A stretch of 64,000 bases of DNA, from contig JAKOGI010000325.1 in the NCBI GenBank assembly GCA_029747015.1, positions 226,001 through 290,000 on the forward strand, given 5' to 3'. Each line of letters begins with the position of its first letter. Position 1 is the stretch's first letter. The notes beneath the pieces are model-generated. The model was not told where the DNA came from. It saw nothing but the letters and a program-made list of their open reading frames with translations, and made no database searches. The stretch is from Carnegiea gigantea. Its lineage: Eukaryota > Streptophyta > Magnoliopsida > Caryophyllales > Cactaceae. This document shows positions 13,082 through 25,099 of the stretch, one piece after another. Position numbers and translations under genes: made by a program.

Positions 13082-14854
13082 TGTTTTGCCATTGTCCTAT
13101 GTATTGCTGCTTGGTAATGACAAATTGCTAAGTCGCCGAAGGTAAAGCGCTGCAACTATTTGGCTTCCTAATGTTCAGTGTACAAATACAATATTTTCTT
13201 AGTGCATACAAAATTTCTTAAAAGTTTTGAAATCATTTATGACCCAAAAGTTTCGAAAAAAAAAATTCTAAAAGAGTAAAAAGCTTGGGGTTTATACAAT
13301 TTCCTAACATAAGGACTTGAACTCAACACCTTCAACATGAGTAGGTGAGATTGTAACTAGTGAGGTGGAGCATTGCGTCGTGATACAATTCTTGCAGAAA
13401 AACTCTTGTAAAGCTAAAACAAGGTTTAGCACCATGATCTATAGCGACCACAGCTATAAGTTTTCCACCTGGTGGCTATCATTGGGTCCTATTACAAGCC
13501 TCTAATGCTTGGGTTGCTTTCGACTCCAAAAAGCATACATGACTTCATTATTGATTGTTGTACATCAAGCTAATTCAGGACTAATTTAGATGGTTGAAGA
13601 TAAAATCCACCCACTCTACCACATTTTAAAATATTTGAGAACAAAGATGATTTGATGTTTATTTTTGAAACTATTTCTTGTTTGGAAAGGTCACCTTGAT
13701 ATAAAAATAAAGGCGTACAGTACCAAATTTCATAGCACTAGTCATGTGGCAAAACTATACCCTTCTCTATTATGATAACATATTCTACATTAAGGAAACT
13801 CAACTATACTTCTCTAGGTAGCAAAACTTTAGCAAATTTCTAGCTCTTCCTGCATACACGAGCCTTTTTAAAGCCTGGCAATAATGAACGCCACCAAACT
13901 CCCTGTGCAGAACCTTTTCCAAAACGATATTTAAAAAAGGGACTACCCCCATCGAACCTTGATGAAATTGGGAGGAAAGGAAGCTAGGAATCATTGCTTT
14001 ACCGCTGTCCTTGGATCAAGGTAGGTCCTAAGGGCTATAATTAAAGAGAATAATGTCATTTAATGCTTCCTTTAATTTTGTCTTCTTTGTCATGTTCTTG
14101 TTTCATCCTCCATCATTATGTGCTCTATGATGTTATTCTAGCTTATGGAATAAAAATATATTCATAAAAAAGTGATCACCTAGATTTATTGCTTTCTTAT
14201 ACATTTCAATTCTTTTTAACATGAATTTCTAATAAGTGGTTCCTAAAAAATATTCTTCACAATAAAATGCCTCAAACAAAATACTATTTCTTGAAAACAA
14301 ATCTATTGCTTGCAACAAAAAAAAAAAAAAGTTAAATTTTCAAACATTCATCTTGAGAAGAGGTCGCTACTAAAGTATGTGATCCAATGATGGTTTTCCA
14401 CCATCCATTAATTAGATAATAGGTTCACCCCAAAGCTAGTCTCATGGTTTGCAGCTATGGGTCATTTATTTATTCCTAATTCAGGAACCGTAGGAATCGT
14501 CATCCTATCGAAAATACCGTTTTTTTCTTGAAAATCATATCCTATGTCCCTTGGTTGTATATTTTAGTTTTCAAGGACATGATTAAAAGAAAGAATTAGG
14601 TATTTTCTATAAAATTAAGGGTCTGTACATTTCCTAGAAACATGATGGCGACTCTGTAAAGTTAAAAAGCATTATTCCATTGTATCACACTTAATCAAGG
14701 AAAATCACTGTAAGAAAGTCATTGTGGACATCCCTTGCCTCTTGCAAAAGTGTCATGGGTGGAAAGGAAAGAAGGAAAAGTCAGTTAAGCCTCAAAGGCT
14801 GCTGGAATCTTTCCCTTCTTTCCCCGGCGGGCCATTAGTCCTGAGGCACTTTCA
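13082..14854 (+). repeat. 5' LTR of Tat1
   Basis: Similar along its length to 36,390-38,057. Landmarks are GAGTAAAAAGCTTGGGGTTT at 13,275 and 36,577, and AGTCCTGAGGCACTTTCA at 14,837 against AGTCCTAAGGCACTTTCA at 38,040. The right end, TTTCA, lies one base before the primer binding site. The left end (TGTTTTGCC) is a best guess from the point where similarity fades. Confidence 0.7.
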
Positions 14855-14855
14855 G

Positions 14856-14873
14856 TGGCGAATCTATAGGTGA
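14856..14873 (+). other. Tat1 primer binding site
   Basis: TGGCGAATCTATAGGTGA lies one base after the LTR end. It matches 13 of 18 positions of the primer site usual in Tat/Ogre elements (TGGCGACTCTGCTGGGGA, complementary to a tRNA-Arg 3' end). Both position and sequence support the call. It is mutated and probably not functional. Confidence 0.6.
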
Positions 14874-16199
14874 TATGTGTAGGTAACAGGGTGAGACTTG
14901 AACGAAGTGAAATCAATTAAAATTTTTCTTGTTTGGTTCAAAATTCTTATCATGTCATCATTTTGCATAATGTAATCCACCTTAGTAATATGTCAAATTT
15001 CCTCGAGCGCCTTTTTATAAAGCACGTCTTTGGTAATACCCTTCTAAACCCCATGAAACTCCTTACTAAAGCTAGTCCTTCCTATTCAGGTGTCCCACAA
15101 CATCCAAGGATCAGATTTTCAAAGCATGCTACTTCAAAGATAAAAAGGGTCTTATTCATCCCACGTGGACATTATGACTACGGACATTGTTGTGCGTCTT
15201 TTGAATGTACACTTAGGATCAGACCTTATATGAATGATTGCCTCAAAAAAATGCTTAAGTGCTTGTTGTTACACCTTTATGTGTGTCATAAGAGTCAATA
15301 TTTCTCAAAATAAGTCTATGTCTTTTGGCCTTTTTGACTAAGAGCTGAAGCTATACCAAGGATGTAAGATGTCCTAATTTAGAACTTATGGACAAAACCC
15401 AGCAACATTACAATTCATGCCAACAATGGTTGGAATTCTACCCTCACTGTTTCACTATGGATACTTTTGTAATTTAGCCATCATGTCTTGCATGATGCTA
15501 AGGATTTGGGAGGAAGTTAGTGAATTAGGAAACTTATACCAACTGTGCCATACTTCCTTTCATTCTCCCTAACCCTTAAAGGGACCTTGAGGCTTCAGCT
15601 TCATCCACACCAGTAGTCCTAAGGTTGGTTTAGGGTTCTTTTTCTTCCTCCCTCTACTTTTCCAAATTTAAGTGTTGGCGACAATTCCTTTTTTAGAACA
15701 AAAAAAGGAAATTTGCTTTTTTACTAAAATACCACTTTGTAAATGCAAAATGGCTTATTAAAGTAGGGACCATTAGTTTTGCTAAGTAAGATCTTCGTTC
15801 ACAAGCTCCAATTCAATTTTGAGAAATGATATGGACAATAATAGCCATTACGAGGAAAATAATGACGCTACCGAACTAACTGCAACCCACTGATTTGATA
15901 GCCGAAATGGAAACCTGACTTGATGCTAAATTTAATTAGAAATAAAGATTCATAAATTACCTCACTTAAAAGTAGCATGATTATAAGATTGAATACGAAA
16001 GAGAGGATGGTGTCCACTCTATTCATTCAGTACATGAGAAGGATCCTTCTCTAATGGATCGAGCGACAAATAAGTCAGAGAAACTCTTAAAGAGATCTTA
16101 ATTGTTCAATAATCAATTTATAGACCAAATCCCAAATGCAAACATATCAAAAGGGAAATTATCTAACAAGGTCTCCTCTCCTGAAAACTTAAAATTCAC
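14874..16199 (+). other. Tat1 5' leader
   Basis: Mostly without coding signal. One open frame at 14,933-15,313 (126 residues, TTG-type start) has no family that I recognise. Ogre elements carry an extra ORF upstream of gag, so this position is suggestive, but composition and length do not exclude chance. Confidence 0.4.
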
Positions 16200-17390
16200 A
16201 TGCCTAAGCAACTCAACCTCTTATTAGAGGAACTTCATAAATATCATGAGCCTAAAGGGCATAGACAAAGCCCTTTTCACTTAAATATTCTTTGTCATTA
16301 TAGGAGAAATGGTGAGCACCTAGCTTTATTCCCTAGACCCACAGAAGGTCAAAATTTGGGAACGTTTAACCAAGGAATTCATAATATTCCTATAATATGG
16401 AGCTGCCCCCTATACTCCATGATTTAAAACCTTTTAAAAAGGAGAAAAGAAAGTTTCCCACACCTCTTTACCGGCTAGAGGGCAAAAACATACTTGCTAA
16501 GTCATCTCGAGCAAAAAGCTTAAGTAGACATGGTTACCAGGAACCTACAGTCCAATTATCACCGCTATCCATGGTTTAAACCATTGAACTTGTTCAGAAA
16601 GCTGCATGCATAGGGATGTTGGTTGCGGAGGTAAAATGGTCCAAAGAATACTTATCAGGACAACAAAAGTTCCTTTAAAGATAAAAAGGCGATTAGGACC
16701 CCTAATGCCAAGGCGATAAATGAGGTTAATACGGTAGAGTCCTTTAGACTTCACTGCAGCTATAGGCCTTTCACCACACTTGGAATAAAGTCCATAAAAT
16801 CCCTAAAAGGACTCAAAAGTAAAGGGATCCTTAAGCTTATTGAGCCTACGTTGCATACACCTGACATGGAAAGGAATAAGAAATATGACATTAATGCATA
16901 TTATAATTATCAACATGGGAGAAGGCATTCCATCGATTAACGCCTAGCCTTAAAGCATTCCCTACTAGACCCGATAGAGGATAGAACCCTACCCATCATG
17001 TTTACGACTAAGCCCAACAATTGTGCTAAACCATTAGGCTTTGTACTCACGATTTTTACCATGGAACAAGAAACTGACCACCCTTTCTCCCTCATTAGGG
17101 GCTAAGTTAACTGGATATAAGAAGATGATCAAGAAGAAACCTGGACGACCCCCTCATCCCAATTGAAACCGCATAAGTGAAATAGGATGAAAAAGTAGAA
17201 GCCCAATATTTGGCTCGCAATAGAAAAAGCTATAAACCCCTGTACTTGATTTAAGAGAGAGAACAACTTACCTAATTGCAAGGCCCTCATAGCGACGGAG
17301 GTCCCAGTAAAGACCACCCCTGAAGAATTGACCAAAGAATTGGTAAGATTCTTTATGACTGAGAGGTCTACTATAACCACAATTGTCAAT
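16200..17390 (+). pseudogene. Tat1 gag remnant
   Basis: This is the expected position of the gag C-terminus, between leader and protease. The frame at 16,200-16,427 contains ILCHYRRNGEHLALF. It may be a decayed form of the Tat gag zinc-binding stretch (C-x2-H-x4-GH-x4-C), with the later Cys missing. The rest, including an open frame at 16,397-16,579, is too degraded to assign by itself. The call rests mainly on position. Confidence 0.4.
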
Positions 17391-17997
17391 GAAGTAGACC
17401 ATGCCTGAAGCGATAAACACAACAACGCTCTCCATCTCTCTACAACTTACATAAACAAGTTCATAGCCACGTAGAACAGCAAAGAAGTTGGGGATAACTA
17501 AAGCAGACATCACCCCTTGAGCACAAGGGTTATCAGCTGAAGATAGTTTAGCTCGGACCATTTTAGGGGTTGCTTCCCTCAACATATCAATTGGTGGAAT
17601 AAAAAGGAAGGTAGCCTTCCAAGTTATAGATATTCAAGCTGCTTCAACCCTTCATATAAAAGTTACGAAGATAGTTAAGGGAATCGTAATCTCCATAAAT
17701 TTTGATGCAATGATCACTACCATTGAAAGGAAAGCTCTTGTTCTAGATGTTGAGCATGATGATAATGACTTGGAAGTTTGGGACATTGTAGTCAATGAAT
17801 GTATTGTTGCTAATTCAAAAGATGATGGCCCATTTGACTTCAATCCTTTCTTTAATAAGAAAGTGAATGTTATAATGAGGAATATGTGCTACTTGCTTGA
17901 GAACCTGCTAAAGGAAAAGTATGGAATTCTTACCTATCTTCCTTAAGTCAACACTTTGGGTCACCTTTTTGGTTTAGGTATGAGCCCTGTCCACATG
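17391..17997 (+). pseudogene. Tat1 retropepsin (aspartic protease) and downstream linker
   Basis: The protease would process the Gag-Pol polyprotein. Read across frameshifts, 17,400-17,640 gives a Tat protease pattern: PRRTAKKLGITKADITP, then SLNISIGGIKRKVAFQVIDIQ. The family normally continues with a LLGRPWIH block, which is missing here, and then STLHIKVTKIVKGIVISI. The linker frame at 17,710-17,946 (MITTIERKALVLDVEHDD onward) resembles the family's region with GM-LG-ML and GLG motifs. The catalytic DTG/DSG was not recognised. The Athila insertion at 18,003 follows, and the linker resumes at 29,252. Confidence 0.55.
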
Positions 17998-18002
17998 AGT
18001 TT

Positions 18003-20316
18003 TGTAAAGCTTGTCATAGAGTTACAAATTAAACTACTACTTTAATTTATAAATAAGATTTATAGCATAGAAAAGTAGAGATCAATCCCACGAGGAAAGA
18101 TTATGGTAGTAAGCTAGTTTGAATCTAATTAAATTTACTGCTCTAATATATTTTACTTCTTTAAATTGCTAAAACAAATCAAATTAAACAAGTAAAAAAT
18201 CTAGAAAATTACTTACTAATGCCACTAAATATTATAAGCCTAATTCTGGAAATAAAAACAATAAATACCTAACCTAAATATTGTGGAAAAATAAAAACAA
18301 AAAATTATTGCACACTATTAACTGAAAATTAGAACAGGTAGTCACAAACAGAAAATTAATATCAAAATTCACAAAAAATAATATCAATTAATATTCTTCA
18401 AATTCATAAATTTATATTCCTAGAAGCATGTTTAATAATTTTAGAAAAAATAAAACAGTAGATAAAAGCAGAAAATTTAAAACACAAAATAAAATCTAAA
18501 ATTAAAAAAATAAACTGCACTTAATTAAATACAAAAATACATAATACATTTACCCAGATTGTATAATATAACTTTCTAAACTTAATAAAAAAACTAAAAA
18601 CCGAAAATAAAAATTAAAACTTAATTTTCAAATTTAATAAAGTAAAAACCTGCACGTATTCAACTCACAAAATAATTCTGAAAAATTATGAAGTAATTTC
18701 CAAAAATTCTGAAATTACACAGCAACACATTAGGATGCTAAGTAAACTTTAAAATGGAATGAAACACAAAAAAACACAAAAGAAACTATTTTTAGCCTAA
18801 TTTCTAGCAGACTGGCAAATAAATGACAAAATAGAATAGAAAATAAATCTGAAAATTTTAATCACACTAAAAATCAAAATATAACTAATCTAAAATTACC
18901 AATACACTCCTAAAAGACTACACTTTTGGGGGAGGTAAACGAAATTAATATTAAACACTGCAAATTTAAGAATTAAAATTTGCAAACTAAAGAAATTAAC
19001 TAATAAGTGACAAATAATTATTAAAGATACCAAATTTATGAAAAACACTTAGCAATATCTATGTTCACATGCACATTAATATTTATCATTAACACACAAA
19101 TCAATTTATCTATGAGTTTGACTGTAGAAGACACCCACTAGTGGATCATCCCTATATTTCCTTATATTATGGTTTATTTAGCTCCAGCCCTAATATAAAC
19201 CCTACTAGTTTTGATAACCATAGTACCAGCACAAGAATTTAATCAAACTAGAGCATTAAGTATTAGAAAAATATCATCTAACGCCTTGTAACTAATTTAC
19301 TAGTAAATTAATTTAACAAAGATCTTTCATAATTACCTAATTAAGAAATATGGGTTTGAGCCATCCATGATCAATTAAGGTGATACGTGTGCCTAAAAAA
19401 CTACAACTTTTACACACTAAAGCCTTTTAAACTATCATATGAATTCGTATTAAACTAATTAGCATGTATTCTAATTAATCTAATATGAATAACATAAACA
19501 ATAAATACAAATCATATAGAATCATTGAATGAAAATCAATTCAACAATAAAGCATAAAACTTGTTTCAAAATAATTAATTTAGCATGGTTTCAAACAGAT
19601 TATACTAAGTATAGAAAAATTACTCACTCATATTAGAACTTAAATTACACAAATCATCCAAAGAATTCATCTCTAACACTAAATTAAACTAAAAAAACTA
19701 GCAAAGGAACAATATTACTTGCTTGATAATCAACGTGATGATGTTGCTGTGTGTGAGATTATTGTCAAAGCAATGATGTCTTTTGATTTATGAAGGTAGG
19801 TAAGTGGGGGTTAGGTGGCGAGATGGGAGATGATGATGGAGGATGATGAATGATGGTGATATGTGATGATGATGAGATGATGGGAGGGTGTTTGAAGGAG
19901 GATGGCATGAAGATGGCAATGGTGCTGCGTGTGAGAAGAGGGAAAGGGGTTAGTGAGATAGATTAGAGAAGAGGAGGTAGGTTGGTTTTTATAGTATTAT
20001 TCTACTAAGGTTTCCTTCCTTGGATTCCTTCTCTTCTAAGTCCTCTAAATTCTCTTCAATTAGGAGTAGTAACCTTACAATCCAAGCCCAAATAAATCGT
20101 TATGAAAATATATTTTCCATAAATCATTATTTTAGACCGACTTGATAATTTCGCTAGAATCCTTCAATTAAACCAAAACTTCAACGTCTTTTCTTCTTCA
20201 ATTTAGTTTATTAATGCTTAGCCTAAAAATATATAAAATAAAGTAAGTTAGGTAAAATAATATATATAATATAATTAAAATAACTATTAAAAACATGCAT
20301 AAATTATGACTTTATA
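18003..20316 (-). repeat. 3' LTR of the Athila element
   Basis: Aligns along its whole length with 26,940-29,246, from GTAAAGCTTGTCAT (18,004) against GTAAAACTTGTCAT (26,943) to AAATTATGACTT at the other end. Its outer end lacks the two bases TG that begin the other copy, and its inner end reads TATA where the partner has AACA. Confidence 0.92.
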
Positions 20317-20336
20317 AATTCTCCCACACTTAGACT
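20317..20336 (-). other. Athila polypurine tract
   Basis: On the minus strand, AAGTGTGGGAGAATT lies directly inside the 3' LTR, where second-strand priming would occur. A second, similar tract lies near 21,405-21,420. Confidence 0.6.
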
Positions 20337-21557
20337 TTGGACGTCCTCATGCAAAGAAATCTAAGACTCAACCTAAAAACTGACCCTCTTTCTTATAAAG
20401 TCATGCTCAAACTATGAAATTTACGCTAGGCATTAGTTTGCTTTAAAAATAGTTTCATTCAAAATTAATTAGTTTTTCTTCCAACAACTGAATAACTACT
20501 AAACATCCAACTACCATTAAAGTATTTCTTCATTAGCCTTACAACATTTCTTTAATGAAATAACAATAGCAATGATCATCCATCTCTTTTAAGCATGCAT
20601 ACATCGATCAAGAGGTCTAAAAAATTTACAATAAAAAATTTGAAGCACGGTATAGCTATAGAGACAATTGAACTGGAAGGAATAACCCATTGAAATTGAT
20701 CCTAAGCTTGCCTTGCATTTTTTTTTCTTTTTTCTTTTCTTCTTGTTCTTCTTTTTTTTTCAAACTCCAATTACGCACATATTCGAGGCCCATATAGGGT
20801 CTTAGAAATTAAACACTCTCTGTGTCACACTCACCTGAATAGAATGCTGGAACAAACAATTTATTCTGATTATTATTTTATTTATTGACTATTTCTGCAA
20901 TACGAGTTATTAATCAGCCTAAAAAGGGGTATGACTCTCCCAACATGGGTTACTCCAAGCATAAGGCTCAACTCGAGACATAAACTTAAGGGGAAAAGGT
21001 GTTGAGCCACCTACTCCTACCCATATTGGTAATCTAACCTTTTTTTTAAGTAAGACAAGAAAAGTCATAATTTTAATGAGTTATTCTACTAATTCAATAG
21101 TCTAGGAAATGAACTAGGTCATTTTATTGCCTCTAAAGTGGCTAAATAACATGATCAAATAGATAATCATGACAGTTACTCATTAAAGAGATATATGAGG
21201 ATCAACTCAAACTTCTCTGAATAATAGTTAGCATGCTTAGAAGTCTTCACTCATAGAAGAATAAACTAAATAGCTAAGTAAAAAATTTTAACCAAGAAAG
21301 CCTAGCATAAACTCATATTCATGCATTATTTGTAAGAAAATCATAATTTTTTATTTTTTTTAAGATCAAGAATGAATGCTGTAGGAACTAAATGCAGGAT
21401 GCACCCTCCCACACTTAATTCATGCATTGTCCCTAATGCATACAAAAAGATAGAAATAATGAAGATAAAAGTAAAATTAAATGTGTACTTCCCTAAAAAA
21501 CGTTGGGTTGCCTCACAACCAGCACCTTTGTTTACGTCGTTGGCTCGACACAAGTAA
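20337..21557. other. Athila 3' region without env-like ORF
   Basis: About 1.2 kb of AT-rich sequence with T-runs (for example 20,717-20,760). No long open frame and no env-like membrane protein are seen. Near 21,405-21,440 the minus strand has ATTAAGTGTGGGAGG preceded by GGGACAATGCATG, a second polypurine-like site. Confidence 0.5.
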
Positions 21558-22750
21558 GCTCATGGATCTTCTAGTCGGATCTCCTCCATTAAACATGCTT
21601 GATCTCCTTCATAAAAGTGCTTTAACCTGTGACCATTTACCTTGAAAATCTTGTTAGTAGCAAAGGATTTAATCTCAACAGTACCATGTGGATAAGTCTA
21701 TACTACCATAAAAGGTCCTAGCCATCTAGAGTTCAACTTAACAGGAAAGAGTCTCAATTTTGAATTGAATAACAATAGGTTTTCATCCACCTGAAATTCT
21801 TTCCTAGTAGGCTTAGCATCATGAAAAGCTTTGGCCTTACCTTTGTGGATCACTGCCTTGTCATAGGCCTCCCATCGAATATCTTCTAATTCCTACAATT
21901 GCAGCTTACGCTCTTTCCCTGCTGGGTTATAATCTAGACTACACTACTTTATAGTTGAATATGATTTATGCTCTAGTTCTACAGGGAGATGACATGCTTT
22001 ACCAAAAACTAACCTGTAAGGTGACATACCTATAGGTATCTTATATACAGTCCTATAGGCCTAGAGAGCTTCATCTAACCTAGGACTCCAATCTTTCTTA
22101 TCTGGTCTAACAACCTTTTCTAATATGCCCTTAATCTCTTCATTGAAGACTTTGGTTTGGCCATTTATTTGGGGATGATAACCAGTGGACACCTTATGAG
22201 TTACATAATATTTGGCTAACAAGGCCCCTAAGGTTCTATTACAAAAATGTGTTCCCCTATCACTAATGATTGCTTTTTAAGAACTCCATATCTATGCAGA
22301 ATGACGGATTTAACATGTTTCATCACAGTTTTAGCATCATCAGCTCTAGTAGCCACAGCTTCAATCCACTTAGATACATAGTCAACAAGCATAGGAACGT
22401 AAGTAAAACCAAAAGAAGGGGGAAAAAGTCCCATAAAACCAACACCCCATACATCAAAAATCTTATAAACATACACATTATGTAGAGGTATTTGACTCCT
22501 TCTAGATAAATTATCGGTCTTTTGGCATACTTCACATCTTTTACAAAATTCATAGGCATTCCTAAAAATAGTAGGCCAATAAAATCCACATTCAAGAACT
22601 TTGTGTGCCATTCTTTTGGGTCTAAAATGTCCCCCACTTTCAGAAGAGTGATAGAAAGTTAAAATTGAATGAAATTTATTGTCATCTACGCAACGCCTTA
22701 CAATCTGATCTTCATAAAATTTTCATAAATATGGCTCGTCCCAAGCATAA
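21558..22750 (-). pseudogene. Athila integrase
   Basis: Integrase would join the cDNA to host DNA. In order on the minus strand: a zinc-binding H-H-C-C region near 22,510-22,660 (HSSESGGH, then CKRCEVCQK), and the core with DVWGVGFMG and LVDYVSKWIEA (first Asp) near 22,350-22,450. The second catalytic motif, SDRGTHF near 22,260, is intact but in another frame. Then YHPQINGQTKVFNEEIK near 22,150-22,180, in which the catalytic Glu normally found as GQAE is Lys. The C-terminal part runs to KVNGHRLKHFYEG near 21,620 and includes SRWLGPFMV near 21,720. One frameshift and several stops disable it. The order and wording of motifs are typical of Athila. Confidence 0.88.
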
Positions 22751-22842
22751 TATTTAGATTGAGCTCTTATTTTCTGCTTTTGGGCTCTAGACAAGTCCAT
22801 AGGAAAGGTTTTGGTTACTATATAACTAACCATATCAGCATA

Positions 22843-23274
22843 CTAAGGCAGCCTATCAGTGATAGCATATAATGTCTCATCAGGAAAACAATCACTCAAT
22901 GGATTCCCACTCTCTCCATTGTCTAAACTACTTAGATGGTCAGCTACTAAATTTTCAGCTCCTGGTTTATTTTTAATCTCCAATTGGAATTCTTGCAGTA
23001 GTAAGATCGATCTAATTAATCTGGGTTTTAAGTCATTCTTGCTTAGCAAATGTTTGATAGCAGAATAATCAATATAAAAAGCAACTTTAACACCCAACAG
23101 ATAAGAACGAAACTTTTCTAGAGCAAAAATAACAGCACATATTTCCTTTTCTATAGTAGTGCAGTTACACTGTGTTGGGTCTAGAGTTCTAGAAGTATAA
23201 TAGATCACATGAGGTACCTTCCCTACTCTTTGACCTAAGACTGCCCCTACTGTCTTATCACTAGCATCACACAT
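22843..23274 (-). pseudogene. Athila RNase H domain
   Basis: A 143-residue open stretch carries the gypsy RT-linked RNase H: CDASDKTVGAVLGQR at the start, TIEKEICAVIFALEKFR in the middle, YIDYSAIKHLL, and GAENLVADHLSSL near the end. The expected acidic residues (DAS, EKE, the Asp before YSA, ADH) are all present. This is the best-preserved domain of the element. It is no longer in frame with the RT upstream, so I count it as part of a dead polyprotein. Confidence 0.88.
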
Positions 23275-24431
23275 CAGTTCAAAAGGTAGGGCTCAGTTAG
23301 GGGGTTGTACTATAGGAGTGGTAGTCAATTTCAACTTTAATTGGTTAAAGCTCTCCTACAGTCCTCATTAAAACAAATAAAGCATCTTTTATAAGTAAAG
23401 CACATAAAGGGGGGGCGATCTTAGAAAAATCCTTCATAAATCTCTTACAAAACCCACCATGGTCTCAAAAGGACCTCACCTCCTTGACACATTGTGGATA
23501 GGGCAAAGATAAAATGATGTCTACTTTAGCCTTATCAACCTCTAATCCCTTGGACGATATTATATGCCCTATACTACTCCATGTTCCACCATGAAATGAC
23601 ACTTTTTAAAATTAAGCACTAAATTAGTCTTAATGCAACGATTAAGCACTAGAGTAAGATCATACAAGAATTTATCAAATGAATCACCATGTACAGTAAA
23701 GTCATCCATGAAAATTTCCCTAATTTGGTAATAAAATTAGAAAAAATACTCATCATAAATCTTTGAAATGTAGCAGGAGCATTACATAGACCAAACAGCA
23801 TCCTTCTAAAAGCATAGGTGCCAAAAGGACAGGTAAAAGTAGCCTTTTCCTGATCTTCAAGAGCTATATAGACCTGAATATACCCTGAATAGCCATCTAA
23901 AAAGCAATAATGTGACCTCCCAGCTAATCTCTCTAACATTTGGTCCATAAAGGGCAATGGAAAATGGTCCTTCTTTGTAACCTTGTTAAGCTTTCTATAG
24001 TCAATACACACCCTCCAACCACTCTGGACTCTAGTAGATATTAACTCGCCTTTCTTCTTCTACACTACTGATGTTCCCCCCTTTTTAAGAACCACATGGA
24101 TAGGACTAACCCACTCAAAGTTAGCAATGGGGTATATCACTCCAGCATCTAACCACTTTAGAATTTCTTTTTGAACTACCTCCATAATAGCTGGATTTAG
24201 TCTTCGCTGAGGGCCTCTCTTTGGCTTAGCATCTGATTCTAATGTGATTTTATATGAACTTAATATGGGGCTAAGTCCTTTAAGGTTGGCTAAAGTCCAC
24301 CCTAACACTTCACTATGGTCTCTAAGCACCCTAATAAGTTTAACCTCTTGTTTAGATGTAAGTGCATTAGAGATTATAACAGGTAAGGTCTCATCGTCCC
24401 CTAAATAAGCATACTTAAGATTTTCAAGCAA
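23275..24431 (-). pseudogene. Athila reverse transcriptase
   Basis: The N-terminal part (24,060-24,431) contains VLGWTLANLKGLSP and LDAGVIYPI. The core (23,649-24,011) has MCIDYRKLNKVTKKDHFPLP, the FLDGYSGY block and GTYAFRRMLFGLCNAPATFQ. The catalytic FMDDFTVHGDSF motif is intact near 23,695-23,720 but lies in a different frame from the rest, showing a frameshift just before it. A stop separates the two long frames near 24,060. Motif wording is Athila-like. Confidence 0.88.
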
Positions 24432-25010
24432 TGGTTTTCGTTCTAGCCTAGGGGTGAAATGCGAGAGGGTAATATCTTTGTGTGACTTTCAGGCAATTCT
24501 AGCTTCCTAGGTCTGTCAACTACATGCAACTGCAACAAAGACTCTGTGCTGTCCACTAACTCATTATTAATATGGTAAGGCATATTTTGAAACCCAAACT
24601 GATCCAAACCCTGAGTAAGTATAGTTAACAATTCATCCTCATGAGACAATACATAAACATCTTGGGACAATTCATCAATCGCATCAAGTGTGCACAGATA
24701 ATTCACATCAGCAGGAAATCTCATAGCATCAAAAATATTGAACTTAATAATTTCACTATCAAATTCCATCGTCAGTGTTTCGGCATGCACATCTATTTTT
24801 ATCCTAAATATTTTAAGAAATAGTCTACCAAGCAATATGGGAATATCATGGCATGCATCACCCATTCTAATATATAAAAGTCAGCAGGAAAAACAAGCTC
24901 ATTGACTTAGACTAAGACATCTTTTAAAACTCCATCTGGGTATGCATTACTCCTATCAGCTAATTGAATATTAAATCAGTTTTCTTTAACTCTCCTAGGT
25001 GCAGTTTATC
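24432..25010 (-). pseudogene. Athila protease, C-terminal part
   Basis: The frame at 24,443-24,865 has PILLGRLFLKIFRIKIDVH and TLTMEFDSEIIKFNIFDAMR, which correspond to the Athila protease end (ILGRPFL, KIDVH-GTL-MEF, FNIFEAM). The flap/LGRPFL block is present with Pro changed to Leu. The active-site DSGA region should lie just upstream, at 24,900-25,000, where frames are broken and the motif is not readable. Confidence 0.75.
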
Positions 25011-25099
25011 ATAAACGGACCTAGGCATCACATTGATGGAAGCTTCTAAATCAAGCATGCCCTATCAAAGGAGAGGTTTCCAACTTTACAGGGAATAGA

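Noticed and set aside
14646..14656. TGGCGACTCTG, identical to the start of a Tat/Ogre primer site
   Set aside because: It lies inside the LTR: similarity to the 3' LTR continues for about 200 bases beyond it, so it cannot be the functional primer site of this copy.
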